A stretch of 11,060 nt of DNA, taken from an uncultured Pelolinea sp. (GTDB lineage Bacteria > Chloroflexota > Anaerolineae > Anaerolineales > Anaerolineaceae). The notes below the pieces were generated by a model, which was not told where the DNA came from, made no database searches, and worked only from the letters and a program-made list of their open reading frames with translations. The stretch spans positions 1 through 11,060 of the forward strand of contig CALGUJ010000320.1 in assembly GCA_937902055.1 (NCBI GenBank), in the 5' to 3' direction. Shown one piece after another: positions 1 to 6,902 of this stretch (positions are counted from its first letter, which is position 1; each line of letters begins with the position of its first letter). A program made the translations under genes and the position numbers.

Positions 1-97
1 CAGTTCCACCAGCGATGATCCTCGCAGCCGCACCTTCTCTCTCCAGGATTTCTAAAACATCATCGATACTGCCAGCGGTATAATACCGTTCCCACAT
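1..97 (-). CDS. Molybdenum hydroxylase (xanthine dehydrogenase family) FAD-binding subunit, N-terminal fragment
   Basis: Only the first 32 codons lie in the window; the gene continues beyond position 1. The fragment begins MWERYYTAGSIDDVLEIL and ends in AGGT. This is the typical opening of the FAD-binding domain of the CoxM/XdhB/YgfM family: a short aromatic strand, a helix with the pattern 'S-DDVLEIL', then the AGGT loop that contacts FAD. The family passes electrons from the 2Fe-2S subunit of a molybdenum hydroxylase (xanthine dehydrogenase, CO dehydrogenase, nicotinate or purine hydroxylases) to NAD or another acceptor. A strong AGGAGG stands eight bases before the ATG. The gene starts 21 bases after the pyrophosphatase stop, so it is the eighth gene of the minus-strand operon. 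The substrate cannot be known from this fragment. The presence of ssnA in the same operon favours a purine or related N-heterocycle (inference). Confidence 0.8.
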   Translation of the reverse strand, partial: MWERYYTAGSIDDVLEILEREGAAARIIAGGT

Positions 98-105
98 AAA
101 TCCAA

Positions 106-111
106 CCTCCT
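106..111 (-). promoter_or_regulatory. Strong ribosome binding site of the FAD subunit gene
   Basis: A full AGGAGG on the minus strand, eight bases before the ATG at 97. It supports this start, although only 97 bases of the coding region are visible. Confidence 0.75.
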
Positions 112-118
112 GAAAAAA

Positions 119-1465
119 TTAACCTTCCAACAAACTTAGGATGGCGGGAACCAGTTGCTTTTTTCTAGAAACCAGGCCCTCAACCATGAAAGATCCATCT
201 GAATTCCGGCGATATGGCAGATCTTCAAGGATCATTGGCGGATTATCCAGCAAAAGAATGCTGGAGCCGCTAACCACGTCTGTAACCATCAAAACGGCGA
301 AATTGAGTCCTTTGCTCACCCGCATTTGTTTAAGAGCATCCACAATCTTTTCCCGATGCTCGTTCAATTCGTAAAGATCGGTAACTTCCACTTGCGAAAT
401 GGAAAATTCATAATCACCAGCTTTATAAACCTTGATATCCCCGGTTACCACTTCATTCGCCGGGCGGCTTCCCAGCCCTGTTCCGGCTGAGAGGACTTTT
501 TCCGCGTAGGTTTTCAGATTCTCATCTTTCAAACGAGAATTGTTCACAAACGCCCAACGGGCCAACTTATTAAGCGCCTCATTATCGCGTTTGGTTGTAG
601 TCGGTGATATCAAGTTGAGCGTATCGGAGATAATACCGGCCATCAGTAAACCGGCAATTTCCGGCGGCAGCGACAAACCAGCCTCTACAGTCCGCTCGGT
701 TACGAGTGTTGAAGTGCTGCCCACCGGTTCCACCATGAACCGTATCGGACTATTGGTGGGTGGATTTCCCAACCGGTGATGATCCAGGATTTCAAGCAAT
801 TCGGCTTCTTCCAAAGAGGAAATCGATTGCTGCGCTTCATTGTGATCCACCAGGATCAATTTGATACGAGGCGGATTCAGCAAATCCCTTTGACGCACGA
901 TGCCCACATATTTCCCATGATCATCGACCACCCAAAATTCATTGTCCTCCTCTCGCAGCGCTTTTTTAACCAAATCACGGATGCGAGCTGTTTTGTTGAA
1001 GCGTTCAATGGTGGTGTCGGCTGCCTGCTCGCAGGGCAAATCAAGAACATCATTGATAGTGGTGTTGATCTTCACCGGGTGAGGCCCGGCCATTTGATTA
1101 ACCAAATTGAACAAACTGTTACCCGTCACCATACCAAAGGGAGTGCCGTCGGCATTCACGATCGGAGCCACCCCACCGGTGCGGCTGGCTATTGCCCAGG
1201 CTTCCCGCAGAGGCTGCTCCGGCAGGGCTGTATCCAGCCGGTAAGTGACTACTTCGAAGCGAGGGGAAGCATCAGACAGAAGATACGGCATTTCCAGGCC
1301 CAAAAATTCGAGCACCCAGGCGGTTTGTTTGTTGATCACCCCGGAACGGGCGGCAATGACATCCGCTCCATCCCGTTCGCGCAGCAGCCAGGTATAACCG
1401 ATGGCTGCGGCGATGGAATCCAGATCAGGATTCATATGACCGATGACGTAAGTGGGCAATCTCAT
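119..1465 (-). CDS. ppaC: CBS-domain manganese-dependent inorganic pyrophosphatase (family II, DHH/DHHA2)
   Basis: A 448-residue family II inorganic pyrophosphatase that hydrolyses PPi to two phosphates in the cytoplasm. The DHH metal centre is visible: GHMNPDLDS (His10, Asp14, Asp16), VDHN (Asp207), LDHH (Asp228-His229-His230) and ISDT (Asp281). A DHHA2 domain occupies about residues 315-446 and ends in the family's SRKKQLVP signature (433-440). Between the first motif and VDHN, about residues 75-195, lies an insert with two CBS repeats (IVNADGTPFGMVT and VVDDHGKYVGIV). In characterised family members such repeats bind adenine nucleotides and control activity. The length is too short for the DRTGG domain that some relatives carry between the repeats. 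The gene begins 17 bases after the LLM gene stop, with no clear Shine-Dalgarno, so translation is probably coupled. In this operon it may remove the PPi released by CofC (inference). Confidence 0.9.
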   Translation of the reverse strand: MRLPTYVIGHMNPDLDSIAAAIGYTWLLRERDGADVIAARSGVINKQTAWVLEFLGLEMPYLLSDASPRFEVVTYRLDTALPEQPLREAWAIASRTGGVAPIVNADGTPFGMVTGNSLFNLVNQMAGPHPVKINTTINDVLDLPCEQAADTTIERFNKTARIRDLVKKALREEDNEFWVVDDHGKYVGIVRQRDLLNPPRIKLILVDHNEAQQSISSLEEAELLEILDHHRLGNPPTNSPIRFMVEPVGSTSTLVTERTVEAGLSLPPEIAGLLMAGIISDTLNLISPTTTKRDNEALNKLARWAFVNNSRLKDENLKTYAEKVLSAGTGLGSRPANEVVTGDIKVYKAGDYEFSISQVEVTDLYELNEHREKIVDALKQMRVSKGLNFAVLMVTDVVSGSSILLLDNPPMILEDLPYRRNSDGSFMVEGLVSRKKQLVPAILSLLEG

Positions 1466-1482
1466 TGCAGGTAATATCAGTT

Positions 1483-2481
1483 CTAAAGCTGCGCGAATGT
1501 GTCAATCAACAAATGCACGTCGCCGCCTACCGGGTACAGGATTGGGCAGGTGCAGCCATTCTTAACATACTCGCGCACCTTTGCGCGCGCCTCGTCAGGC
1601 GTGCCGGAAGCGGTCACGCGCATGACCACTTCGTCGGAAACAAAATGTTTGGCTTTTTGGATTTGCTCGTGCGTGGCAGGCCAACCCAGAATGGATTGAA
1701 TCTCGGCCACCGTCTCCATTGAGACACCTGAAGCTTTGGCAATATGAGGTTGCTGCGCCAGATATTGGGTCAACAATTCGCGGGTGGTATCGATGGCTTT
1801 GTCATGGTCGTGATCGACCGAGCAAACCACCAATTGCGGCCGGTCGATATCATCCAGCGTTTTACCGGCTTTCTTTGCGCCCTTGGCCAGTAATTCCAGC
1901 GCTTTATGGTTGTATTCCGGTTCAACGCAGTAATTCAACACCACGCCGTCGGCAATTTCACCCGCCATTTCCATCATCATGTCGCCGGTAGCGCCGATGG
2001 AGACCTGCACGTTGCGGGGTTCGCGCCGGCCGTGAACGACATCCAATTCGATGCCATCCACATGGATGAATTCGCCATGGAAAGTGACGCGTTCCATCGC
2101 CAGCAAACGTTTCAGCACGGTCACGGTTTCCTTCATGGCCAGCAGGGGTTTGCTGCGTGTGATGCCCACATTCTTGGCAAGCGGATCCCACCATGCGCCA
2201 ATGCCGCAAATGATACGATCGGGCGCCAGGTCATCCAATGTGAGGAAAGTGGAAGCCAGCAGACCGATGTTGCGGGTCCAGTTGTTGATAACACCCGAAC
2301 CAACTTTTATTTTTTCGGTCACGGCGGCATACGCAGCCATCGGCACGATGGCATCGCGCACCAACCGGCTTTCAGCCTGCCAGACAGCCTCAAAGCCCTT
2401 CTTTTCGGCATATTGGACGTATTCCAGACCATCCCTTAAGTCATGAGCATCTTGCAGATATAAAGCGACACGTTCTTTCAT
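1483..2481 (-). CDS. LLM-class (luciferase-like) oxidoreductase, Mer-like, probably F420-dependent
   Basis: A 332-residue TIM-barrel protein of the bacterial luciferase superfamily. It most resembles the F420-dependent methylenetetrahydromethanopterin reductase (Mer) branch. Visible features are the N-terminal strand and '[15 protein letters not shown]' (24-38), the [11 protein letters not shown] loop (61-71) where Mer-type enzymes have a non-prolyl cis peptide against the deazaflavin, GIGAWWDP (93-100), and [14 protein letters not shown] (161-174) leading to 'ADGVVLN'. The last is the C-terminal half-barrel cofactor-phosphate region. Superfamily members use F420 or FMN. The Mer-like loop and the location next to cofC point to F420 (inference). 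The substrate is unknown: true Mer activity would need a methanopterin-type C1 carrier that bacteria of this kind are not known to make. The start is well supported by GGAGG six bases upstream. It sits 24 bases after cofC. Confidence 0.82.
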   Translation of the reverse strand: MKERVALYLQDAHDLRDGLEYVQYAEKKGFEAVWQAESRLVRDAIVPMAAYAAVTEKIKVGSGVINNWTRNIGLLASTFLTLDDLAPDRIICGIGAWWDPLAKNVGITRSKPLLAMKETVTVLKRLLAMERVTFHGEFIHVDGIELDVVHGRREPRNVQVSIGATGDMMMEMAGEIADGVVLNYCVEPEYNHKALELLAKGAKKAGKTLDDIDRPQLVVCSVDHDHDKAIDTTRELLTQYLAQQPHIAKASGVSMETVAEIQSILGWPATHEQIQKAKHFVSDEVVMRVTASGTPDEARAKVREYVKNGCTCPILYPVGGDVHLLIDTFAQL

Positions 2482-2487
2482 ATTGAT

Positions 2488-2492
2488 CCTCC
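2488..2492 (-). promoter_or_regulatory. Ribosome binding site of the LLM oxidoreductase gene
   Basis: GGAGG on the minus strand, six bases before the ATG at 2481. It is stronger than the sites of the three cof genes upstream, so this gene may be translated more heavily than they are. Confidence 0.7.
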
Positions 2493-2505
2493 ATAGACAT
2501 AATAA

Positions 2506-3132
2506 TCATTTTATGAAATCAAATTCATTCAACGCATATTCGGATTGCCGTAAAAATTCCAAATCTTCCGGGATATCCAGATCAAATGACAACCTATCAT
2601 TATTATATATTTCAATGCGGATTTTTTTCTGCTCCGCTTGCTCGACATGTTTGCGAAAAGACCAAACGCCGAAGTCATAATCCAGGATGCCAGCAGGATT
2701 GAGGAACAACGCATTGGTGCCATTCATCCTGCGATCAGGGGTGATCACAATTTCCGGCGGTTTTTTTGCTTTGCTTAACAATTCGCGTACGGACTCCGGT
2801 TCAATGAATGGCAAATCCGCCGGTATGATCAGGAGCGAGGAAACATTGAATGCTTTGGCTGCCAGGGTTCCTTTGCGCAGTGCTTTATTAATATTCGTGT
2901 TGGGGCTTTCCTGAATGGTGCGGACGCCGTAATCCCGGCTGATGGTCAGAGCGCCCGGGTCGTAACTGACGATCAGGATTTGATCGATTTCTTTGACTGC
3001 TTTCAGACAACCGATGGTTTTTACCAGCAAGGTTTGGTTCAATTGTTCCCGGTCTTTTTCAGACAGGACTGTTGCGAGCCTGGATTTTCCGCGGCGCAGT
3101 GGTTTAATTGGAACAATCGCCCAAAGCGACAT
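2506..3132 (-). CDS. cofC: CofC/FbiD: 2-phospholactate or phosphoenolpyruvate guanylyltransferase
   Basis: A 208-residue nucleotidyltransferase of F420 synthesis. It couples GTP to 2-phospho-L-lactate (archaea) or phosphoenolpyruvate (the route shown for mycobacterial FbiD), releasing PPi and making the activated three-carbon unit used by CofD. The motifs are in order: VPIKPLRRGKSRLA (7-20), the nucleotide-binding loop of a GT-A-like Rossmann fold; IIPADLP (102-108) with the metal-binding Asp106; TPDRRMNGTNALFL (131-144), the GTN substrate loop; and FDLDIPEDL (183-191) with acidic residues near the second metal. The length matches the family. It begins six bases after the cofD stop with only a weak GAAG ahead of it, so translation is probably coupled. 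Whether it uses phospholactate or PEP cannot be read from the sequence with confidence. Confidence 0.93.
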   Translation of the reverse strand: MSLWAIVPIKPLRRGKSRLATVLSEKDREQLNQTLLVKTIGCLKAVKEIDQILIVSYDPGALTISRDYGVRTIQESPNTNINKALRKGTLAAKAFNVSSLLIIPADLPFIEPESVRELLSKAKKPPEIVITPDRRMNGTNALFLNPAGILDYDFGVWSFRKHVEQAEQKKIRIEIYNNDRLSFDLDIPEDLEFLRQSEYALNEFDFIK

Positions 3133-3138
3133 AAGTCT

Positions 3139-4074
3139 TCAGATTATTTCTTTTCTCAAGAATTCCAGAATATCTTCAGCCAGCCGGATTCGATTGGGCA
3201 AGTCTGGCATCATGATATCGGTTGCCTGAAAGATTATACCTGATTGCTCGATTTCTTTACCGTAACTCATATCCTGATTATCCAGAAAAATGCAATCCAG
3301 TAATTCCGAGTATTGCATAGCGACGTTCACGGGGTTGGGTTCGATGCCCATTTCGTTATAAATCTTCGCCAGCGGGCCTTTAATAGCCTTTCCGCCAACG
3401 ATTGGAGATACTGCCAGCATATATTTTGAGGCCATCCCCTCACGTATACCCGGTACAGACAAAATCGGTGCAATGCTGACCAGCGGATTAGACGGACATA
3501 TAACCACCGCGTCAGCTTGATCGATGGCTTGAAGCACCCGCTTATGCGGCCGGGCTTTATCGATATCCTGAAAAACAATCTTCTCTACGATCGGCTCAAA
3601 ATGATATTTTACAAAATATTCCTGGAAAGAAAGCATTCCTTTATCGCTGGTTTCCACCATGGTAGGTACTGGTTGATCGCACATCGGCAGGATGGGATGC
3701 TTAATCTTCCAGATATCCCGGAAATGCAAAGCCACTTCCGTTAGCGACCTGCCAGCGTGCAGCAGCCGCGTGCGTTCGAGATGCGTCGCCAAGTCCTGGT
3801 CGCCGAGCGTAAACCAGTCCGGGCTGCCATTTGTTTTTAGCTTTTCAAAGACTCTATACGAATCATCCCGGATTCCCCAGCCGGTAACCGGGTTGGCCAT
3901 ACCAGCCAGCGTATACGTAACGGTATCCAGATCGGGGCAAATATATAAGCCATAGAACGTGAAATCGTCGCCGGTGTTTACAATAACGGTTAAATCATCT
4001 TCAGGCAACACCACGGAAAGCCCTTGCGCCAGTTTAGCGCCGCCGACACCGCCAGCCAAAGCCACAATTTTCAT
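3139..4074 (-). CDS. cofD: CofD/FbiA: 2-phospho-L-lactate (or PEP) transferase of F420 synthesis
   Basis: A 311-residue cytoplasmic transferase. It moves the phospholactyl or enolpyruvyl phosphate group from the GDP- or GPP-activated intermediate to the deazaflavin Fo, giving F420-0 or dehydro-F420-0 and GMP. It starts directly with LAGGVGGAKLAQGL (6-19), the family's phosphate-binding loop. Next come VNTGDDF (32-38) and CPDLDTVTYTLAG (46-58), whose acidic residues (including Asp50) fit the metal site of archaeal CofD. CPSNPLVSI (193-201) and SPIVGGKAIKGP (223-234) close the nucleotide pocket. The length is normal for the family. The ATG follows the cofE stop codon with no gap, so the two are almost certainly translationally coupled; the nearest purine-rich stretch lies too far upstream to be a good site by itself. 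Fo synthase (CofG/CofH or FbiC) is not in the window. Confidence 0.95.
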   Translation of the reverse strand: MKIVALAGGVGGAKLAQGLSVVLPEDDLTVIVNTGDDFTFYGLYICPDLDTVTYTLAGMANPVTGWGIRDDSYRVFEKLKTNGSPDWFTLGDQDLATHLERTRLLHAGRSLTEVALHFRDIWKIKHPILPMCDQPVPTMVETSDKGMLSFQEYFVKYHFEPIVEKIVFQDIDKARPHKRVLQAIDQADAVVICPSNPLVSIAPILSVPGIREGMASKYMLAVSPIVGGKAIKGPLAKIYNEMGIEPNPVNVAMQYSELLDCIFLDNQDMSYGKEIEQSGIIFQATDIMMPDLPNRIRLAEDILEFLRKEII

Positions 4075-4836
4075 TTAGCGAAAGAAATCCTTATCCTTCG
4101 GTCTTAGCACTTCCACCAGCCTGGATTCAGCTAACGGGTACGGGAATCCGCGTACGAGCACCACCGGCACACGCTCATCCGCCTGGCCCATCATTAGCGA
4201 AGCGGCAGCAGCCAATTCGTCCGCAGCACCGATTTGCGTGATCCGCAAGTCGTAACCGAACAGATCGGCTTTGCCACGCATATCCACCAGAACAGGCACA
4301 CCGGCTGTCCCGATCATGACACCGACTACACCCTGTCTCCAGGCGCGCCCATGCGAATCAATGATCATCACGCCGATATTCACGCCTTCATGATTGGCAA
4401 AATAATCGCGGATTGCGCGAGCCGATCGGTCGGGATCCTCCGGCAGCAGCAAGTACCAAATGCCATCGCTGTTCTCCTTGACATTCGAATGGTCCACTCC
4501 CGCATTAGCGCAGATGAATCCCAGGCGATGTTCCACGATCAATGTATCTTTCTTGCAGCGCACCACTTCTTTGCTTTCACGCAGGATGACTTCCACCAAC
4601 CGCGGGTCTTTTTCGCATATCGCGGCCATTCTGAGCGCTTCACTTGAAGGGGTTTCCGCAACGATATTAACAAATCGTCCTTCGGATTTTGATACAATCT
4701 TCTGCGTCACCACCAAAATGTCATTATCCCTGATTTGGATCTCATTCTCTTTTAGCGACGCGGAAATTATCCCTCCGAGGTCATCGCCAGGTTGGATGAT
4801 TGGGATATTGGATACCTGTTGCAGGACCAGATTCAT
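4075..4836 (-). CDS. cofE: CofE: coenzyme F420-0:L-glutamate ligase (single-domain)
   Basis: A 253-residue GTP-dependent ligase that adds the gamma-linked glutamate tail to F420-0. Visible motifs are VVTQKIVSKSEGR (42-54), ICANAGVDHSN (108-118), IIDSHGRAWRQG (158-169) with the metal-binding acidic residue, the glycine-rich GVMIGTAG (172-179), and DLFGYDLRITQIGAADELA (191-209). Together they define the CofE fold. The protein ends about where the archaeal enzyme ends. The C-terminal nitroreductase-like domain of actinobacterial FbiB, which reduces dehydro-F420-0, is absent. If this organism takes the PEP route, that reduction must be done elsewhere. It lies nine bases after the F420:NADP oxidoreductase gene, has a weak ribosome site, and abuts cofD. 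Confidence 0.95.
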   Translation of the reverse strand: MNLVLQQVSNIPIIQPGDDLGGIISASLKENEIQIRDNDILVVTQKIVSKSEGRFVNIVAETPSSEALRMAAICEKDPRLVEVILRESKEVVRCKKDTLIVEHRLGFICANAGVDHSNVKENSDGIWYLLLPEDPDRSARAIRDYFANHEGVNIGVMIIDSHGRAWRQGVVGVMIGTAGVPVLVDMRGKADLFGYDLRITQIGAADELAAAASLMMGQADERVPVVLVRGFPYPLAESRLVEVLRPKDKDFFR

Positions 4837-4845
4837 AAAAAGCAG

Positions 4846-5529
4846 CTATTCGCGCGGAACGTTGGTGATCTGAATTCCGGCAGACTTGGTCCCAGCCTGT
4901 TTATTGATGCGGATCAATACGGAGGTAAAGCCCTCGGCCACAATCGAATTTTCCAACGGCCCCGCGTCCCATCCGGTTAAGCCGGCGGCTTTAACCAGTT
5001 TCAGCCCCACTTGACGGCTTTCGGCATCCTTACCGCACACCAGCACATCGCAATTGATCTTCTCATCGGACAAAAGCAATTCGAAAGAAATGTTTTGAAA
5101 GGCAGAGATGACCGACACCGAGTCGCCCAATAAAAGCTGCGCCTGCAAGGCGGCGCTGCCTTCCGGCGGAACCTGGACAGTCGAGACTTTCGGAGGCACC
5201 AAAGGTACGGTCACGTCGATCAGGTATTTGCCGGAGAGATCCTCTTTCAACGATTCCAGAATGGATTTATGGAATTCATACGGCACAGTCAAAACGGCTA
5301 TTTGCGCCTTCCGAACAGCTTCGCCATTCTCCATTCCAGACAGCCGGTTTTTCTCTTCGCCGGACAACCGCCCTTCCAATTCGGTAACCGCCGCCTGAGC
5401 TTTTTCCGCACTGCGCGAACCGATGATGACCGGATACCCAGCTTTTACCCAACGGAAAGCCAGACCTTTACCTTCTTTACCTGTTCCGCCGATCACGGCG
5501 ATCGTTTCCAAATTCGATGGTTCAGTCAA
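4846..5529 (-). CDS. npdG: F420H2:NADP+ oxidoreductase (NpdG/Fno family)
   Basis: A 227-residue protein from the TTG chosen here. It transfers hydride between reduced F420 and NADP+, linking the F420 pool to the NADPH pool in the cytoplasm. The N-terminal Rossmann fold shows IAVIGGTGKEGKGLA (10-24) and then VIIGSRSAEKA (34-44). The Ser-Arg-Ser after strand two is the expected NADP-phosphate site and closely parallels archaeal Fno. LTVPYEFH, IDVTVPLVPP and SAFQNISFELL follow where Fno lines the deazaflavin pocket. The C-terminus ends in a Fno-like GIQIT. The start is revised. In-frame GTG codons at 5568 and 5541 would overlap or touch ssnA and lack a site. TTG at 5529 has GGAGG five bases upstream and leaves an 11-base gap. 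A related NADP-binding reductase is possible, but the cof neighbours make Fno most likely. Confidence 0.88.
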   Translation of the reverse strand: MTEPSNLETIAVIGGTGKEGKGLAFRWVKAGYPVIIGSRSAEKAQAAVTELEGRLSGEEKNRLSGMENGEAVRKAQIAVLTVPYEFHKSILESLKEDLSGKYLIDVTVPLVPPKVSTVQVPPEGSAALQAQLLLGDSVSVISAFQNISFELLLSDEKINCDVLVCGKDAESRQVGLKLVKAAGLTGWDAGPLENSIVAEGFTSVLIRINKQAGTKSAGIQITNVPRE

Positions 5530-5534
5530 AACAG

Positions 5535-5539
5535 CCTCC
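5535..5539 (-). promoter_or_regulatory. Ribosome binding site that fixes a TTG start for npdG
   Basis: GGAGG on the minus strand, in the 11-base gap after the ssnA stop codon and five bases before TTG at 5529. No comparable site stands before the GTG codons at 5568 or 5541, so this site decides the start. Confidence 0.65.
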
Positions 5540-5540
5540 A

Positions 5541-6887
5541 CTAAAAAGAATCGTGATATCTTTTCCACACGTCCGTGGAAATTTTCCCGGCTTCCCGGAT
5601 GATCGCATCTTCATCCAGAACCGTAATGCGGCGGTCTTTCATCAAAATTTTCCCATCCATCATGGTTGTGGTGACCATGCCGTCTTCGAATCCAAAAATC
5701 AGCTGCCAGGGGAAATTATCGATTGTCAGGTCGGTGTACGGTTTATAGTCAACCAGGATGAGATCGGCGGCAGCACCGGCCTTGATAATGCCAGTTTCCA
5801 GACCGCCAAATATCGCTTTAACCAAATTGCGGTTATTGATAATGGCCATTTGATAGATTTTGTCTGCTGGCATGCGCCGCGGATCGCGGTGCAGCAGTTT
5901 GTGCGCAAAGTACGCAGCTTTCCACTCTTCCCACATCGAATTGGAGAAACCATCATTTCCCAGGCATACTTTCACGCCCATATTGATCATCGATTCGATT
6001 TCCGGCAGCCCCACCGCATTATTCATATTGGAGCGCGGTTGATGGCTCAACCAGGATTCCCGGCGCGCCAGCAATGAAATTTCATGCGCGTCGATATGTA
6101 CACCGTGCGCAACGATGGTTTTAGGCCCCAGAATCCCAAATTGATCCAAACGTTCAACTACGCGCAATCCACCTTTCCTGACGCTGTCGTATTCGTCCAC
6201 GCTGTGTTCAGCCGCGTGGATGTGGAATCCCACATCTTGTGGGCAAGCTTTTTTCGCTTTTTGCAGCGTCGCGTCCGATAGGGTCAAGCTGGCGTGCAGC
6301 CCAAACAAAGCGCAAATCTGCTGGCCGAACTTTCCGCTTTGCGCTTCGCGGATAAAGCGCACATTTTCTTCTATTCCCTGGTCCGATCGTTCCTGTCCAT
6401 CACGATCGGTCAGCTCATAGCACAATGACGCACGAATACCGCATTGCAGAACCGCTTTGGCAAGGATATCCAAACTGCCGGGGATGGAGTTGGGAGAAGC
6501 GTGATGGTCGATCAGGGTTGTGGTTCCATTACGGATGCCATTCAACAGGCAAACCATGGCGGAATAATAATTGGCGTCCGCATCCAGCGCTTTATCCAAT
6601 TTCCACCACAATTTTTCAAGGATGGCGGGAAATGCATCCGGCGCCTCTCCGGGGATATACATACCGCGTGAATAAGCTCCATAAAAATGCGTATGCGCGC
6701 AGATGCCGGCCGGCATCAGATATTGCCCGTTGGCATTCAATACCTCTTCGCCATTATCAGGAACAGGATTTTCGCCTGATTGATATATTTTCTCGATTTT
6801 TCCACTCGAATTGATCTTCAGCGATCCCCCATGGATGATGCGGTTTGGTTCCTCGAAAGTTATTATTTTTGCATTCGTAATAATCAT
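5541..6887 (-). CDS. ssnA: SsnA-type amidohydrolase (putative aminohydrolase)
   Basis: A 448-residue metal-dependent hydrolase of the amidohydrolase superfamily, in the deaminase/chlorohydrolase branch. Metal ligands are CAHTHFYG (His65, His67), FHIHAAEH (His224), VAHGVH (His261) and GNDGF (Asp312). EKLWWKLDKALD (91-102) and IDHHASPNSIPGSL (126-139) are close to the corresponding parts of E. coli SsnA, as are SNMNNAVG (286-293) and the C-terminal 'GMVTTTMMDGK'. These make SsnA a better match than guanine deaminase, TrzN/AtzA or MTA/SAH deaminase. SsnA has no firmly established substrate. It is found with selenium- and molybdenum-dependent hydroxylase genes and with anaerobic purine degradation clusters. 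The ATG at 6887 has AAGGA seven bases upstream. It is the first gene of the minus-strand operon and is divergent from the M20 dipeptidase. Hydrolytic deamination of a purine-like ring is the likely chemistry (inference). Confidence 0.88.
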   Translation of the reverse strand: MIITNAKIITFEEPNRIIHGGSLKINSSGKIEKIYQSGENPVPDNGEEVLNANGQYLMPAGICAHTHFYGAYSRGMYIPGEAPDAFPAILEKLWWKLDKALDADANYYSAMVCLLNGIRNGTTTLIDHHASPNSIPGSLDILAKAVLQCGIRASLCYELTDRDGQERSDQGIEENVRFIREAQSGKFGQQICALFGLHASLTLSDATLQKAKKACPQDVGFHIHAAEHSVDEYDSVRKGGLRVVERLDQFGILGPKTIVAHGVHIDAHEISLLARRESWLSHQPRSNMNNAVGLPEIESMINMGVKVCLGNDGFSNSMWEEWKAAYFAHKLLHRDPRRMPADKIYQMAIINNRNLVKAIFGGLETGIIKAGAAADLILVDYKPYTDLTIDNFPWQLIFGFEDGMVTTTMMDGKILMKDRRITVLDEDAIIREAGKISTDVWKRYHDSF

Positions 6888-6894
6888 ATCCAGG

Positions 6895-6899
6895 TCCTT
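6895..6899 (-). promoter_or_regulatory. Ribosome binding site of ssnA
   Basis: AAGGA on the minus strand, seven bases before the ATG at 6887. It supports the longest ssnA reading frame as the true one. Confidence 0.6.
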
Positions 6900-6902
6900 A
6901 TT

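Noticed and set aside
776..1474. A 232-codon open frame on the plus strand, opposite the pyrophosphatase gene
   Set aside because: It is an antisense shadow. The minus-strand frame carries all DHH, CBS and DHHA2 motifs, and the plus-strand product shows no recognisable domain or ribosome site.
1906..2439. A 177-codon plus-strand frame opposite the LLM gene
   Set aside because: His- and Phe-rich composition, no motif, and complete overlap with a well-supported gene.
4075..4836. A FbiB-type fusion protein
   Set aside because: The frame stops directly before cofD, leaving no room for a nitroreductase domain.
5517..6077. A 186-codon plus-strand frame opposite the end of ssnA
   Set aside because: It is the antisense of the conserved SsnA C-terminal region, and its product looks like composition-driven translation.
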